A stretch of 64,000 nt of DNA from Colwellia psychrerythraea (GTDB taxonomy: Bacteria; Pseudomonadota; Gammaproteobacteria; Enterobacterales; Alteromonadaceae). Under the pieces are notes generated by a model that worked only from the letters and a program-made list of their open reading frames with translations, did not search any database and had not been told where the DNA came from. Positions within the stretch are counted from its first letter, which is position 1. Each line of letters begins with the position of its first letter. Shown here in pieces: positions 44,149-53,086 of this stretch. The position numbers and the translations under genes were made by a program. The stretch spans positions 84,697 through 148,696 of the forward strand of contig NZ_JQEC01000075.1 in NCBI RefSeq assembly GCF_000764185.1, read 5' to 3'.

Positions 44149-45072
44149 TTACAGTCGTTGAATTAGCTCAAGCAGTTGTTCTCGATAAAATGGCTGTTGA
44201 TGCTGTCCTATGGTATCAGCAGGAAGATCAGCTATGGTATAAGGTTCACAGAATTGAATAGAAGGGCAGACTCGATGACGAGGAATTAATGAATGAACAG
44301 TTTTTGTTAATCCTAACTTTTTTATGAATTCCAGCTGGTTATATATTTCGTTATCAATTTCGTTTTGCTGCTTATTCAAGTTGTTATTGAACTCGTTTTC
44401 AACATTGGTAATAAAATACACTTTTAGTTTGGTATTGTGATTAATAACATCAATCACAGCGTCCATCAATAAACAGGGTAGGGTGCTGGTATAAAAACTG
44501 CCAGGACCTAGAAATAAAATATCGGCATTTTTTAAGTTATGTAAAACTTCTTCACTAGGGTTAACTCTTGGTGTTAGCACTAGTTTATTAATGCCTTGGT
44601 TCGCGTGCTCGTCTACGGCTACTTCGCCGACGTAACAGTGATTTTCACAATGACTGACAAGATTGGTCACTATATCAGACATAGGTAAAATGTTTGCTTT
44701 TATACCTAAGTATTCCCGCATAACCTGCACTGTTTCGGTCGGTCTAATACAAAGAGAATCTACCGCGCAAAACATTAAATTTCCTAGGCTATGCCCTGAT
44801 AGATCACCTAGTTTGTCAAAGCGGAATTCAAATAACAGTGTCTTTGTTGATGACTCTTTAGTTGATGCCGCTTTAGATAATTTTGATAAACAATAGCGAA
44901 TATCTCCCCAAGAAATGGTATCACAGCTTTCCCGCAAACGGCCGGTAGAGCCGCCATTGTCAGTGGTACTCACAATGCCAGTTAAATTGACAAAGTTAAA
45001 ACTATCAACAACTTCTAATAGGTGACCTAAACCGTGGCCACCACCAATACAAGTCACATTAATATCTGTCAT
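44149..45072 (-). CDS. YvcK/GlmR-like protein (CofD superfamily)
   Basis: This 307-residue protein has the GGG-type start CIGGGHGLGHLL, STTDNGGSTGRLR, and ILFLGPGSFYTSTLPCLL, which are the nucleotide-binding signatures of the YvcK/CofD-like family. In Bacillus, YvcK (GlmR) binds UDP-GlcNAc and stimulates GlmS. The ATG at 45072 is preferred over 45144: it gives the family N-terminus MTDINVTCIGGG, and the longer frame would be coded by the palindromic element just upstream. The presence of GlmS in the same locus suggests a role in amino-sugar supply (inference). Confidence 0.85.
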   Translation of the reverse strand: MTDINVTCIGGGHGLGHLLEVVDSFNFVNLTGIVSTTDNGGSTGRLRESCDTISWGDIRYCLSKLSKAASTKESSTKTLLFEFRFDKLGDLSGHSLGNLMFCAVDSLCIRPTETVQVMREYLGIKANILPMSDIVTNLVSHCENHCYVGEVAVDEHANQGINKLVLTPRVNPSEEVLHNLKNADILFLGPGSFYTSTLPCLLMDAVIDVINHNTKLKVYFITNVENEFNNNLNKQQNEIDNEIYNQLEFIKKLGLTKTVHSLIPRHRVCPSIQFCEPYTIADLPADTIGQHQQPFYREQLLELIQRL

Positions 45073-45073
45073 A

Positions 45074-45241
45074 GAGTAATACCCGTAATGATTCAATATA
45101 CACGTTTTATTGAGTTTAAAAAATACATCTGTGGCGTTACTCATTTTTGCTAGAGAGCAACTATCCTTGCAAATGAGTGCTTTACCGCTGGAATTTTTAA
45201 CTCACCCTAAATTCCCGTCTTTTAAATGACTACGGGTATAG
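45074..45241. repeat. Long imperfect palindrome, MITE-like
   Basis: About 168 nt read nearly the same from both ends. The outer ends are ATACCCGTAATGATT and, inverted, AATGACTACGGGTAT. Inside, TTGAGTTTAAAAA pairs with TTTTTAACTCA, and ACTCATTTTTGC pairs with GCAAATGAGT. It carries no gene and sits directly upstream of the YvcK-like start codon, between two genes of the polysaccharide locus. It could be a small non-autonomous mobile element or a large RNA hairpin. Confidence 0.6.
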
Positions 45242-45261
45242 TATCCTTTATATTTAGGGTG

Positions 45262-45903
45262 TTACTGGCCACGACCTAACACCATAATAAGTAGGGTTTT
45301 AAAAATAATTTTTAAATCCATTAACAACCATCTATGTAGTTTAGTAAGTGAAAGCGAGTATGCAAAGTCATAAGCTATTTTAGTTTTAACATCATCAATG
45401 CAAGTATCATATCCTTGATTAACTTGTGCTAAGCCAGTAATGCCCGGTGTCATATCGTATGTACGCTCAGAATAAAAAGGTATCTCTTTTTCTAGATTTA
45501 TGACTATTTCAGGTCTCTCAGGTCTAGGGCCAATAAGTGACATTTCACCTTTAATCACATTAATGAATTGAGGTAACTCATCCAGGCGGGTTTTTCTAAG
45601 TAGTTTTCCAACATAGGTCAATCTATTATCGTTACTTGTTGCCCATACAGCACCGGAACTCGCTTCGGCATTATTAACCATAGTGCGAAATTTAATCATA
45701 TTGAAATACTTAATCTGTCCCGCTTTCATTTTTCCTACTCTGACTTGACAATAAAATATGCTTCCCTGTGATGATGATTTTATCATCACAGCTATTACTA
45801 CAAATAAGGGCAGTGTTAATAACAAACATGTTATTGAGAAAGTTAAGTCAATGGCTCTCTTAATGAGCGTGATACTTGGGTGAACAAAGCTAATGTGTTT
45901 CAT
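45262..45903 (-). CDS. Initiating sugar-1-phosphate transferase (WcaJ/PglC family)
   Basis: This 213-residue monotopic phosphoglycosyl transferase starts the repeat unit by loading a sugar phosphate on undecaprenyl phosphate. It has an N-terminal membrane segment (SITCLLLTLPLFVVIAVMI), then KFRTMV, the catalytic region LRKTRLDELPQFINVI with the conserved D-E pair, LIGPRPERPE and YDMTPGITGLAQVN, all family hallmarks. At 213 residues it is the short, PglC-like form without the WcaJ N-terminal extension. It is the last gene of the Wzz unit. Confidence 0.92.
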   Translation of the reverse strand: MKHISFVHPSITLIKRAIDLTFSITCLLLTLPLFVVIAVMIKSSSQGSIFYCQVRVGKMKAGQIKYFNMIKFRTMVNNAEASSGAVWATSNDNRLTYVGKLLRKTRLDELPQFINVIKGEMSLIGPRPERPEIVINLEKEIPFYSERTYDMTPGITGLAQVNQGYDTCIDDVKTKIAYDFAYSLSLTKLHRWLLMDLKIIFKTLLIMVLGRGQ

Positions 45904-45911
45904 AATATCTC

Positions 45912-47096
45912 CTAAATTTTAGTCCAAATTTTTTCTTGTAAACCAAATATGTATTTTAAAGATCCCTTTAAGGCGACCCAGTAACCGTTGACTAAATAAC
46001 AAATCAATTTTAAAGCATTCAATTTAGGTGAAATGTGAAATAAATTAATAAACAAAACAAGGCTATATAAAAACACTTGGCAAGAAAATATTAATAAGAA
46101 CAAATAGTGAATAGGTAAAAGGTAAATATTGCAGGCAAAGATAAACACTAAAATAAAAGGTGTTATTGCTCTTAGTGCTTTCCCTGAGGCGAAATTTACC
46201 GCATTCCAACCGTATTTAGGTGATAATAAAGGTAACAAATAGATCAGTTGTTGAAAATTTCCTGCTGCTATTCTTAAACGTCTGCTCATATCTTGCTCTA
46301 GGTTGACTTGCTCAAGCTCTATAGCGACAACTCTCGGTTCATATATCACACGGTAACCTTGTTTAATGACATTCATGGGGATTAAAAAATCGTCATTGAT
46401 GGTATCTTCAGGAACTTCTTGGTAACAAGACTTCCTTAGTGCATAAAAAGCGCCATGAGCCCCTAACACACTAGCAATAGAGCTTTCTCTTGCTTTAACC
46501 ATAGATTGATATCGCCAGTAACATTGCTCACCAGCAGTGCCTTTTTGAATAAATTGATAGCCGCCAGATACAGCACCAACCGTAGGGTTTTTAAAATGAC
46601 TAGCTAACATCAGTAAGCTATTTACCGGCAATAACGCCGAAACATCACTAAAGACTATATTGTCAAACTTTGCTCTGGATACGCCCTCCTTGAGTACTGC
46701 AACTTTACCTCGATTATCTGTGAAGTTTATCAATTGCACTTTTAAATCATGACAAGCAAGTTCAGCAAGTGTTTGTCTGGCAATATCATGGGTATTATCT
46801 TGGCAGCCATCACAAAGTAAAATTAATTCATACCGATCACTTGGGTAATCAATAACACTTAAGTTCCTAATTTTCTCTGCAATAAATTTAGCTTCATTAA
46901 ATGCCGGAATAATAATAGAAAAGCAATTTAGTTTTTTGTCTTCATCGCTAAATATATAACGACGTGCGGTAATTTTAGGTGTTTTTACCTTTTTATCTTT
47001 AGCGGCAATTTTAAGCAGTAAGGGATAAATTGCATGATGGTAAATCACTAAAAATATGGCCACAGCAAAGATAATTATCATTATGATGTCTAACAT
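45912..47096 (-). CDS. Family 2 glycosyltransferase, membrane-bound
   Basis: This 394-residue GT-A transferase has an N-terminal membrane helix and a GT2 domain: FSIIIPAFNEAKFIAEKI, ELILLCDGCQDNT, NIVFSDVSALLP, and DDFLIPMNVIKQGYRV. Two or three C-terminal membrane helices follow, of the processive/hyaluronan-synthase-like layout. The ATG at 47096 is preferred (AAGG 8 nt ahead) over a GTG three codons upstream. It overlaps the preceding glycosyltransferase gene by 7 nt. The sugar is not known. Confidence 0.88.
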   Translation of the reverse strand: MLDIIMIIIFAVAIFLVIYHHAIYPLLLKIAAKDKKVKTPKITARRYIFSDEDKKLNCFSIIIPAFNEAKFIAEKIRNLSVIDYPSDRYELILLCDGCQDNTHDIARQTLAELACHDLKVQLINFTDNRGKVAVLKEGVSRAKFDNIVFSDVSALLPVNSLLMLASHFKNPTVGAVSGGYQFIQKGTAGEQCYWRYQSMVKARESSIASVLGAHGAFYALRKSCYQEVPEDTINDDFLIPMNVIKQGYRVIYEPRVVAIELEQVNLEQDMSRRLRIAAGNFQQLIYLLPLLSPKYGWNAVNFASGKALRAITPFILVFIFACNIYLLPIHYLFLLIFSCQVFLYSLVLFINLFHISPKLNALKLICYLVNGYWVALKGSLKYIFGLQEKIWTKI

Positions 47097-48184
47097 AACT
47101 TCCACCTTAAATCAGCTTGCGTTAATGACACATATTGGCTGATCATCTTGTCTATTGAACGTTTATTTTCTATGAAAACTCTGGGAGAAAGTGTATTTTT
47201 TTGATTGAGAGAACTTAGTAGTGCTTGTGAGAGCAGCGCGGGATTGTTAGGTTGAACAACCAGACCTGTTTTACTGCAAACTGCTTCTTTACAGCCACCC
47301 ACATCGGTTAAAACTACAGGTACTCCGCAGGCTTGGGCTTCCATGGGAGACAAGGGTAGGCCTTCATTATTTGACGATAGACAAAATACATCAATTAGCG
47401 GGTAAAATGTGGTCATATCTTCAACGTGACCTAAAAAGAAAACTCTTTTTTCTAAATGTAAATCAATAATCTGTTGCGCTATTTGTGCTTTTAAACTACC
47501 TGTTCCTGCCAGTAATAAACCAATATTACTGGGTAAATTGTGCATTGCGTTGATTAATACATCATGGGCTTTGACTGATTCTAATCGAGCAGCACAGCCA
47601 ATAAATTTGAGCTCTGTCGGCAGGCCTGCTTGCTTGAGTAGCTGTTGCTTATTAACCGTTGACGGTTTAAATTTATTTGTATCTATACCATTAGTAATCA
47701 CAACGGGGTTTAATGATGGCATTAAACGGTTAACTTGCTCGGCAACAAAATTAGCGTCAGCGACATAGATAGGGCGGACCAGAGTAACAATAAGTTTTTG
47801 TAATAACCTAGGTTTAAAGTCAGCTAAGTGCCAAGCATCATGCTCGGTATGAATAATATGGGGAACGTTGGCTAATCTTGCTCCTATACCACCATAAATT
47901 AATGGGCCTATATGATGGGTATGCACATACATTGGCTTAACTTTGATGAAAAATTGTTTCAATTGAGTAAATATATTTGCTTGCCAGCCCGGTTTTTTGT
48001 CTAACATATGGATAAACGCTTTAAAGCCATCAATATTATTCCAATAACATTTAACATTCTGTTTTTCTAATGAAATGATGTGTACATCAAAAAACGGTTG
48101 AGCAGCTCGTTGAAACTCTAGCGCAAAACTTTCTATACCACCTGGTTTTAAATGTTGAACAACATGAACAATGACTGGTTTCAT
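47090..48184 (-). CDS. Glycosyltransferase, GT4 family
   Basis: This 364-residue GT-B transferase begins MKPVIVHVVQHLKPGGIESFALEF, with the GGIE loop. It has VHTHHIGPLIYGGIGARLANVPHIIHTEHD in the acceptor domain and KFIGCAARLESVKAHDVLINAM, LLLAGTGSLKAQIA and CLSSNNEGLPLSPMEAQACGVPVVLTDVGG in the donor domain. It overlaps the Wzz gene by 4 nt (ATGA), so its translation is coupled. Confidence 0.9.
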   Translation of the reverse strand: MKPVIVHVVQHLKPGGIESFALEFQRAAQPFFDVHIISLEKQNVKCYWNNIDGFKAFIHMLDKKPGWQANIFTQLKQFFIKVKPMYVHTHHIGPLIYGGIGARLANVPHIIHTEHDAWHLADFKPRLLQKLIVTLVRPIYVADANFVAEQVNRLMPSLNPVVITNGIDTNKFKPSTVNKQQLLKQAGLPTELKFIGCAARLESVKAHDVLINAMHNLPSNIGLLLAGTGSLKAQIAQQIIDLHLEKRVFFLGHVEDMTTFYPLIDVFCLSSNNEGLPLSPMEAQACGVPVVLTDVGGCKEAVCSKTGLVVQPNNPALLSQALLSSLNQKNTLSPRVFIENKRSIDKMISQYVSLTQADLRWKLC

Positions 48185-49659
48185 AATTTTTCTCCTGAAT
48201 TTTTGATATTTTCAAAAGGTTTATTGCCAATTCTTGGTATCCGAGTTATTACTGGCGCAGAGGTAATTAATTCGAGTTGATATTTTGCGCGAATTGATGT
48301 GTCAGCGAGTTCAGCGAATAAAGCTAAGCCACCACCTAAACATATTCCGCCAATAATGCCGGCAATTAAAAATATCGACAGTGGGAAGTTAGTTGGTGAG
48401 CTAGGTTGATACGGCTCGTCTATTATTTTGATTCTTTCGGGTTGTTCAAACTTACCAAGAGCGCCGGTGATTTTTGCTTTTTCATAGCGATACAGTAAAT
48501 CACTATACAAACCTCGTTTTACCTTCAGGTCTCTCTCTAGTGTTAATAGCTGTCTTTCCATTTCACCAGTACCGGAAAGTGAGGTTTTTAATTTGTGTGT
48601 TTGTCTTGTTATGGAGTTAATTTCTTCTTTAATTTTTTCAACATGGCTATCGGCGAATTGTAATTCTTGTAATTGTGAGACTAATAATAAGTTTTGACTG
48701 TTTTCTACTTCACCATCTTGCATACGATTAGCAATTTCCCATAAACGATTTAAATCAACTTCGGTTATTTTGTAAGATGCCTTGCTTTGGCTAATTCGTT
48801 CGTCTTCGAGTTGTGATAACTTTCGAAGAGATATTTGTACCTTGCTATGTCGGTCTGTGTAGCGCGAACGTAAAATAGCTAGCTCGCTTTTGGTTGTTAC
48901 TATGCTTTGTTCTATTTCACTCATTACAGGATCAACTTGAGCAAGCCTAGTACGAATAGATCTTTTAGCCGCAATAGCGCCTGACAATTCAATTTTTTTC
49001 TGTTCGAGTAACATACTTAATTGGCTAAAACGATTGCTATTGGCACTATAAAGTCTGGGTAAGTGCTCTGCATTTAATTGTTTAAAGTTAGCTAACTTAA
49101 ATTCAGATGCTTGTAAATCGGCTGTTTTCAAGGTTAATTGTGTTGTTAGAAAAGATTCTGAGGCATCAATTGCTGATAATTCAGGCGCAAGAAGTTTTTC
49201 TAAAAATCGTTCTCTAACCACGAGCAGGACATCGACGATGTTCTCAGGTGAGTCAGTATTGTAAACAAGTTTGACTAAATCTTTACCGATCAATTTTACT
49301 TTAAGCGCCAAGGATAGCTCTTTAACTAATTGATCTTTTTCAAAGTCAGTTGACTGTTCATTGATTAGCTTTAGATCTTTGCCGACATTTATTAACATAT
49401 GACGGCTATGAAGTAAGGTATCTAAGGTTGTCATTCTGTTTTCTAAGTCTGTAGATACAGATAAGTCTTCAAGAAACGGGTTCATTTTAGCGCTTTCTTG
49501 TACCAGTATTGTTGTGTGTGCTTGCCAAGCTCTCGGCGAAATAAAGCAAGCCATTATCGCGATAATAGGTAAGACGATTGCAGGTAAGGTGATTAAATAA
49601 CGCTGGCGCCATATCGCGGATAAAATAAGGTGAATATTTATAATTATCGATGTTGTCAT
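48181..49659 (-). CDS. Wzz/GumC-like chain-length and co-polymerase protein
   Basis: This 492-residue inner-membrane protein has two helices (about 20-45 and near 445-465) flanking a periplasmic coiled-coil region. It has the Wzz N-terminal region after LVQESAKMNPF and the conserved pre-helix motif EPYQPSSPTNFP (the P-x2-P box). It ends with a short cytoplasmic tail without any P-loop. It is therefore the separate membrane half of a polysaccharide co-polymerase of the GumC/EpsC sort. The CpsD-like ATPase about 8 kb away is the obvious cytoplasmic half. Confidence 0.88.
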   Translation of the reverse strand: MTTSIIINIHLILSAIWRQRYLITLPAIVLPIIAIMACFISPRAWQAHTTILVQESAKMNPFLEDLSVSTDLENRMTTLDTLLHSRHMLINVGKDLKLINEQSTDFEKDQLVKELSLALKVKLIGKDLVKLVYNTDSPENIVDVLLVVRERFLEKLLAPELSAIDASESFLTTQLTLKTADLQASEFKLANFKQLNAEHLPRLYSANSNRFSQLSMLLEQKKIELSGAIAAKRSIRTRLAQVDPVMSEIEQSIVTTKSELAILRSRYTDRHSKVQISLRKLSQLEDERISQSKASYKITEVDLNRLWEIANRMQDGEVENSQNLLLVSQLQELQFADSHVEKIKEEINSITRQTHKLKTSLSGTGEMERQLLTLERDLKVKRGLYSDLLYRYEKAKITGALGKFEQPERIKIIDEPYQPSSPTNFPLSIFLIAGIIGGICLGGGLALFAELADTSIRAKYQLELITSAPVITRIPRIGNKPFENIKNSGEKL

Positions 49660-49660
49660 A

Positions 49661-50131
49661 TTACGCCCCAGTCACTAAATTAATTGTGTCGTTTGTTAAT
49701 TTAGGAGCAAACTTAATAGTAACTTTTTTATTGAAGTGATTAATGTACAGACGTAATGCTTGTGCTCGGTCAATTGAAAGTGCTAACTGGTGCAGTTTAT
49801 TGTTACCTTTAGCGGGAGCAATGTTAATGATAATGTGTTTACTGTTCTGCATTAATAAAGTCGCTAATTTTATTTTATCACTCGAGTTCAATTCCTCATT
49901 ATGCAAACTGTAGGTAAAAGTATGATGTTGTTTAGCTACTTTTTGTGAAACACGTAACGCTTGTATGCTTGATAAAAGGGCTTTATTAACGTTTTTTTTG
50001 TTGGAGTGGTTATTTGCGGCATAACTTTCTTTTTCGATTAATGCCACTGAGTCACTTATCGAGGTTGAAACACAACCAGTACAAGTAAATAGGGTTAGAG
50101 CAAAAATGCAGTTTAATGAAGTAGATTTCAT
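49661..50131 (-). CDS. Small lipoprotein of the polysaccharide locus
   Basis: This 156-residue lipoprotein has lipobox FTCTGC (Cys20). The C-terminal part (LSIDRAQALRLYINHFNKKVTIKFAPKL) faintly recalls the end of OmpA-like domains, but the family is not certain. It is the first gene of the Wzz unit, with a 1-nt gap to the Wzz gene and AAGGTGA 6 nt ahead of its ATG. Its likely location is the outer or inner membrane facing the periplasm. Confidence 0.75.
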   Translation of the reverse strand: MKSTSLNCIFALTLFTCTGCVSTSISDSVALIEKESYAANNHSNKKNVNKALLSSIQALRVSQKVAKQHHTFTYSLHNEELNSSDKIKLATLLMQNSKHIIINIAPAKGNNKLHQLALSIDRAQALRLYINHFNKKVTIKFAPKLTNDTINLVTGA

Positions 50132-50180
50132 ATGGCATCACCTTATTTATTGGTACTTATTCATTCTTATCATAAGTAAC

Positions 50181-50196
50181 TTCATATTACGTGCCA
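50181..50196 (-). promoter_or_regulatory. Possible sigma-54 promoter of the Wzz unit
   Basis: The minus strand reads TGGCACG-TAAT-ATGAA. The -24 element is perfect but the -12 GC is replaced by GA. A degenerate TTTGC-GTTAT-GCTTT lies about 104 nt upstream (50267-50281). This is weaker than the other sites of the locus. Confidence 0.45.
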
Positions 50197-50377
50197 CAAT
50201 GTTTGTTATTGTTATTTAAGGGGTTTTATTTAAATTAAATTTATTATATTTAAATAAAACTAATTTTTTGCGTTATGCTTTTTAAAATGCGATTCAAGGT
50301 GGGGACTTTAATAGCAGTCATATTTGTGACGAGCTTAGTGACGAGAAGAAGTCATGAATTAAGTAAAATGATTGAAA

Positions 50378-50420
50378 AACTAACCCATTAAGGCGTTTTA
50401 TTTGCCTTAATGGGTTAGTT
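50378..50420 (-). terminator. Terminator after the small lipoprotein gene
   Basis: A 17-bp perfect stem (AACTAACCCATTAAGGC against GCCTTAATGGGTTAGTT) with a 9-nt loop is followed on the minus strand by TTTTTC. It is the end of the LruC-lipoprotein unit. Confidence 0.8.
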
Positions 50421-50445
50421 GGTAGCAGAAGAGTTTGTCAGCTTT

Positions 50446-50937
50446 TTAAATAGCTATTTTCCAACTTTTGCCTGATTCAGTTATATTCCAAAAGAGAGTT
50501 ATCGGCTTTGCTCCTGCTTCAATCGGCCAGATTTGCGCAACTATCATTGATTCAGCGGTACTTAAAGATAAAGAGAATACTTGCTTTTGTGTATTGAGCG
50601 TTGCTCTTAATTTGCAACTATCGTAGTTAATATCTACGCTACTATTTTCAACGGTACCTGTTTCAACTGTAAAGTCGGTGCAGATGTTAATAAAGTAGTT
50701 GACTGAGCTTGAGGGTGAACTCGGTAAAGTAACTTCTAAATCCGTACCTGAAAGCAAGTTAAAATCAGTTTTAATTACCAAGTCGCTGGTGGAGATTGCT
50801 ACTGGGGCTGGCGGCGTTTCTACCCCCGCTGTTGATGAACCTTCCTCTTCTTCACCACCACAGCTAGCTATCGTGAAGATTATGACCATGTTAAGCGTAA
50901 TATTTAGTATCATGTTTCTTATTAAATTAATATTCAT
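50446..50937 (-). CDS. Small predicted lipoprotein of unknown function
   Basis: This 163-residue protein has a signal sequence and lipobox IASC (Cys26), then an acidic linker (GGEEEEGSS) and a beta-rich domain with conserved-looking Cys pairs (INICTDF, NYDSCKL). I do not recognise it. It is 34 nt downstream of the LruC-type gene with GGGAG ahead of its ATG, and a strong terminator follows it, so the two genes are probably co-transcribed. Confidence 0.75.
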   Translation of the reverse strand: MNINLIRNMILNITLNMVIIFTIASCGGEEEEGSSTAGVETPPAPVAISTSDLVIKTDFNLLSGTDLEVTLPSSPSSSVNYFINICTDFTVETGTVENSSVDINYDSCKLRATLNTQKQVFSLSLSTAESMIVAQIWPIEAGAKPITLFWNITESGKSWKIAI

Positions 50938-50971
50938 CTTGTCTACTCCCTTTACCGGTATTAGTCAGCTG

Positions 50972-53053
50972 TTAATAAAGTTTAGAGTTTATCGAATTAC
51001 TTTGAGAGAACCAGGTGGTCTCATTGTTGCCATTACTTTCGACGAATGTTTGAAATTTTGGGTAGGCTTGTAATATGTCAACCATTTCTAGTGGGTGTTT
51101 CCATTCCTCGGTTGAACCAGGATTGATAGCTAATGCCCAGGGTAAGCCGTTATCATTTTGATAGGTCAGGTTTTGCGAGGTCGTGTCTTCAGCCATACCG
51201 AAAATACTCTGGTCAGCTTTAGAGGTAGGTGCCTTGTTTTTTAAATGAATTTCTAACCCTCGACCGGGGTGATAAAATAGATCGCCATGATAGCTTGCTG
51301 TCCGAGCAAATATAAATGGGTTATAAGGTGCTTCAGGAAACAGCGCTAAACTTATCGGAGTGATAAATGGCACTGTTACACTAAAGGTCATCAGTGAAGA
51401 GTTACCACAATTACTTTCTGTTCGATAATATAAACAGTTCTGGGTTAATTGAATATGACTACGTAAATCATCAGTTATTTTAATGACTAAATATTGGGTA
51501 TCTTCCTCAATAACATTTGTCTCTTGCAAAACACCATTAATTTCGAAACGCACTAGGTTGCTATCAACATTATCAGGTAAAATATTATCCAATTGAATGG
51601 CAAAGCCATTACGATAAGAAGCACCAGATGCCTTTAATTCTCCTTGAAATTCAATTTGTTTTACTTCAAATGAGTCTGTTAATAACAATGATGATTGTTG
51701 AAAAATAACGACGTCATTCATGTCGTAGTCACCTTGCTCTGGCCAGCTATCTTCAAAGGCAATGTAATAAGGGGTATCTTGAATTTGGCTATTACCCGCA
51801 TTGGTTACTAGTACCCTATAATCCTCTACTTCACCGTCGGCAACTCCGCCGCTGGTTTGTACAGGCGCTACTGAGGTGAACCTAGCTCTAGTCCAAGTAA
51901 AACCATTTAGAGCCGTGATGGGAGTATTCACTAAAATAACCTCAGTAGTGTTATCTATATACTGATCGGAAACTAACTTTTCCTCAGATGAAAATTCACC
52001 ATCACGATTCCAATCTCCCCAAATACTAAGATAGCCGGCGCCGGTTGCTTCTACTTGAATGAGACTATCGCTGCCAGCAAGTAATGGTGTTAAAAACGTA
52101 ACACCATCATCTTCATCGGTTTTTGGATAAACATTCGCATTATGTTCAGTAGTAATAGTGCTCCCCAAATAGATATTACTTATACCGTGCCTGGCACCAT
52201 TACTGAATAATGTCGTACCATAACTATCAGGAGCATCACCATAATCCGTTGTTGCGGGAATTGATTCATCAACAATTGGAGCCATCGCACAACGGGCGCC
52301 ATCATTTTGTGAAGCACTTGGGCCATGCGCAAATAACAGTGCTGTAGGGCTTGCATCATCTAGGTCAATAATAAAAACATAACCATCACTGTTTCTACTG
52401 ATGTATAAGTGGCCGTCAACATCAAAATAAACAGCGCCAAATGTACCTTGCTCACCTACATCACCAAGCGCAGTAGCGGAGCCGTCATCTGCATTTATTT
52501 GGTATAGCTGGCCATTTTTATCAACTGTATAAAGAAAATTATTACTCGGATGAAAAGCAAAGTCGAAAATGGATAATGACAATGATTGACCATCAATTAT
52601 GTTGACCACTTTAAGATAATTGTTGGATTCTTGGTCTAATGAGGCTTTATATAGGCCATAATTGGCACCCTTTTTATAAAAGTAATAGCTATTTTCGTTG
52701 AGCGCGACATCACCAACGTAGAAATTAACACCGGGGTTGTCTTCTAGTGTAATTGGCGTCGCTTGGTAATCGCTGCCAATGCGAACTAAGGTGCCCCATT
52801 GATAACCCCAGCCATAAATATAATTGTCATGAAAATTAAAGCCGACGGCATTAATTTTATTATCAGTTCCCAAGTCTCCTGATAATAAGGAGTAATCACC
52901 AGTAACTAGATTTACGCCGTAAAGTTGCGCTACTGTTTGTTGCATTAGAAAGGCCTTTGAAGGACAACTTTCAAAAGGGTCAGCACTTACTGAGCCATGA
53001 AAAAGTATCAAACAAGCTAAAATACAACCCTGAACCTTTTTTAAATACAACAT
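50972..53053 (-). CDS. LruC-domain exported protein with propeller-like N-terminus
   Basis: This 693-residue exported protein has a signal peptide ending VSA. It then has a DUF6923-like beta-propeller region (YGVNLVTGDYSLLSGDLG, FNFHDNYIYGWGYQWG), a GEVED-type segment (DYGDAPDSYG to GEVEDYRVLV) and a LruC/DUF4842-like C-terminal part (AFEDSWPEQGDYDMNDVVIF). Such domains occur in secreted matrix and adhesion proteins. The ATG at 53053 is used because AAGGAG lies 7 nt ahead; an upstream in-frame start is weaker. A near-consensus sigma-54 promoter lies about 34 nt upstream. It probably belongs to the extracellular matrix encoded by the locus (inference). Confidence 0.82.
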   Translation of the reverse strand: MLYLKKVQGCILACLILFHGSVSADPFESCPSKAFLMQQTVAQLYGVNLVTGDYSLLSGDLGTDNKINAVGFNFHDNYIYGWGYQWGTLVRIGSDYQATPITLEDNPGVNFYVGDVALNENSYYFYKKGANYGLYKASLDQESNNYLKVVNIIDGQSLSLSIFDFAFHPSNNFLYTVDKNGQLYQINADDGSATALGDVGEQGTFGAVYFDVDGHLYISRNSDGYVFIIDLDDASPTALLFAHGPSASQNDGARCAMAPIVDESIPATTDYGDAPDSYGTTLFSNGARHGISNIYLGSTITTEHNANVYPKTDEDDGVTFLTPLLAGSDSLIQVEATGAGYLSIWGDWNRDGEFSSEEKLVSDQYIDNTTEVILVNTPITALNGFTWTRARFTSVAPVQTSGGVADGEVEDYRVLVTNAGNSQIQDTPYYIAFEDSWPEQGDYDMNDVVIFQQSSLLLTDSFEVKQIEFQGELKASGASYRNGFAIQLDNILPDNVDSNLVRFEINGVLQETNVIEEDTQYLVIKITDDLRSHIQLTQNCLYYRTESNCGNSSLMTFSVTVPFITPISLALFPEAPYNPFIFARTASYHGDLFYHPGRGLEIHLKNKAPTSKADQSIFGMAEDTTSQNLTYQNDNGLPWALAINPGSTEEWKHPLEMVDILQAYPKFQTFVESNGNNETTWFSQSNSINSKLY

Positions 53054-53086
53054 AATTAAACTCCTTTGCATGTATGTTTACAAGGT

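Noticed and set aside
44149..45144. Longer start for the YvcK-like protein at 45144
   Set aside because: The extra 24 residues are encoded by the palindromic element and do not match the family N-terminus; the ATG at 45072 fits.
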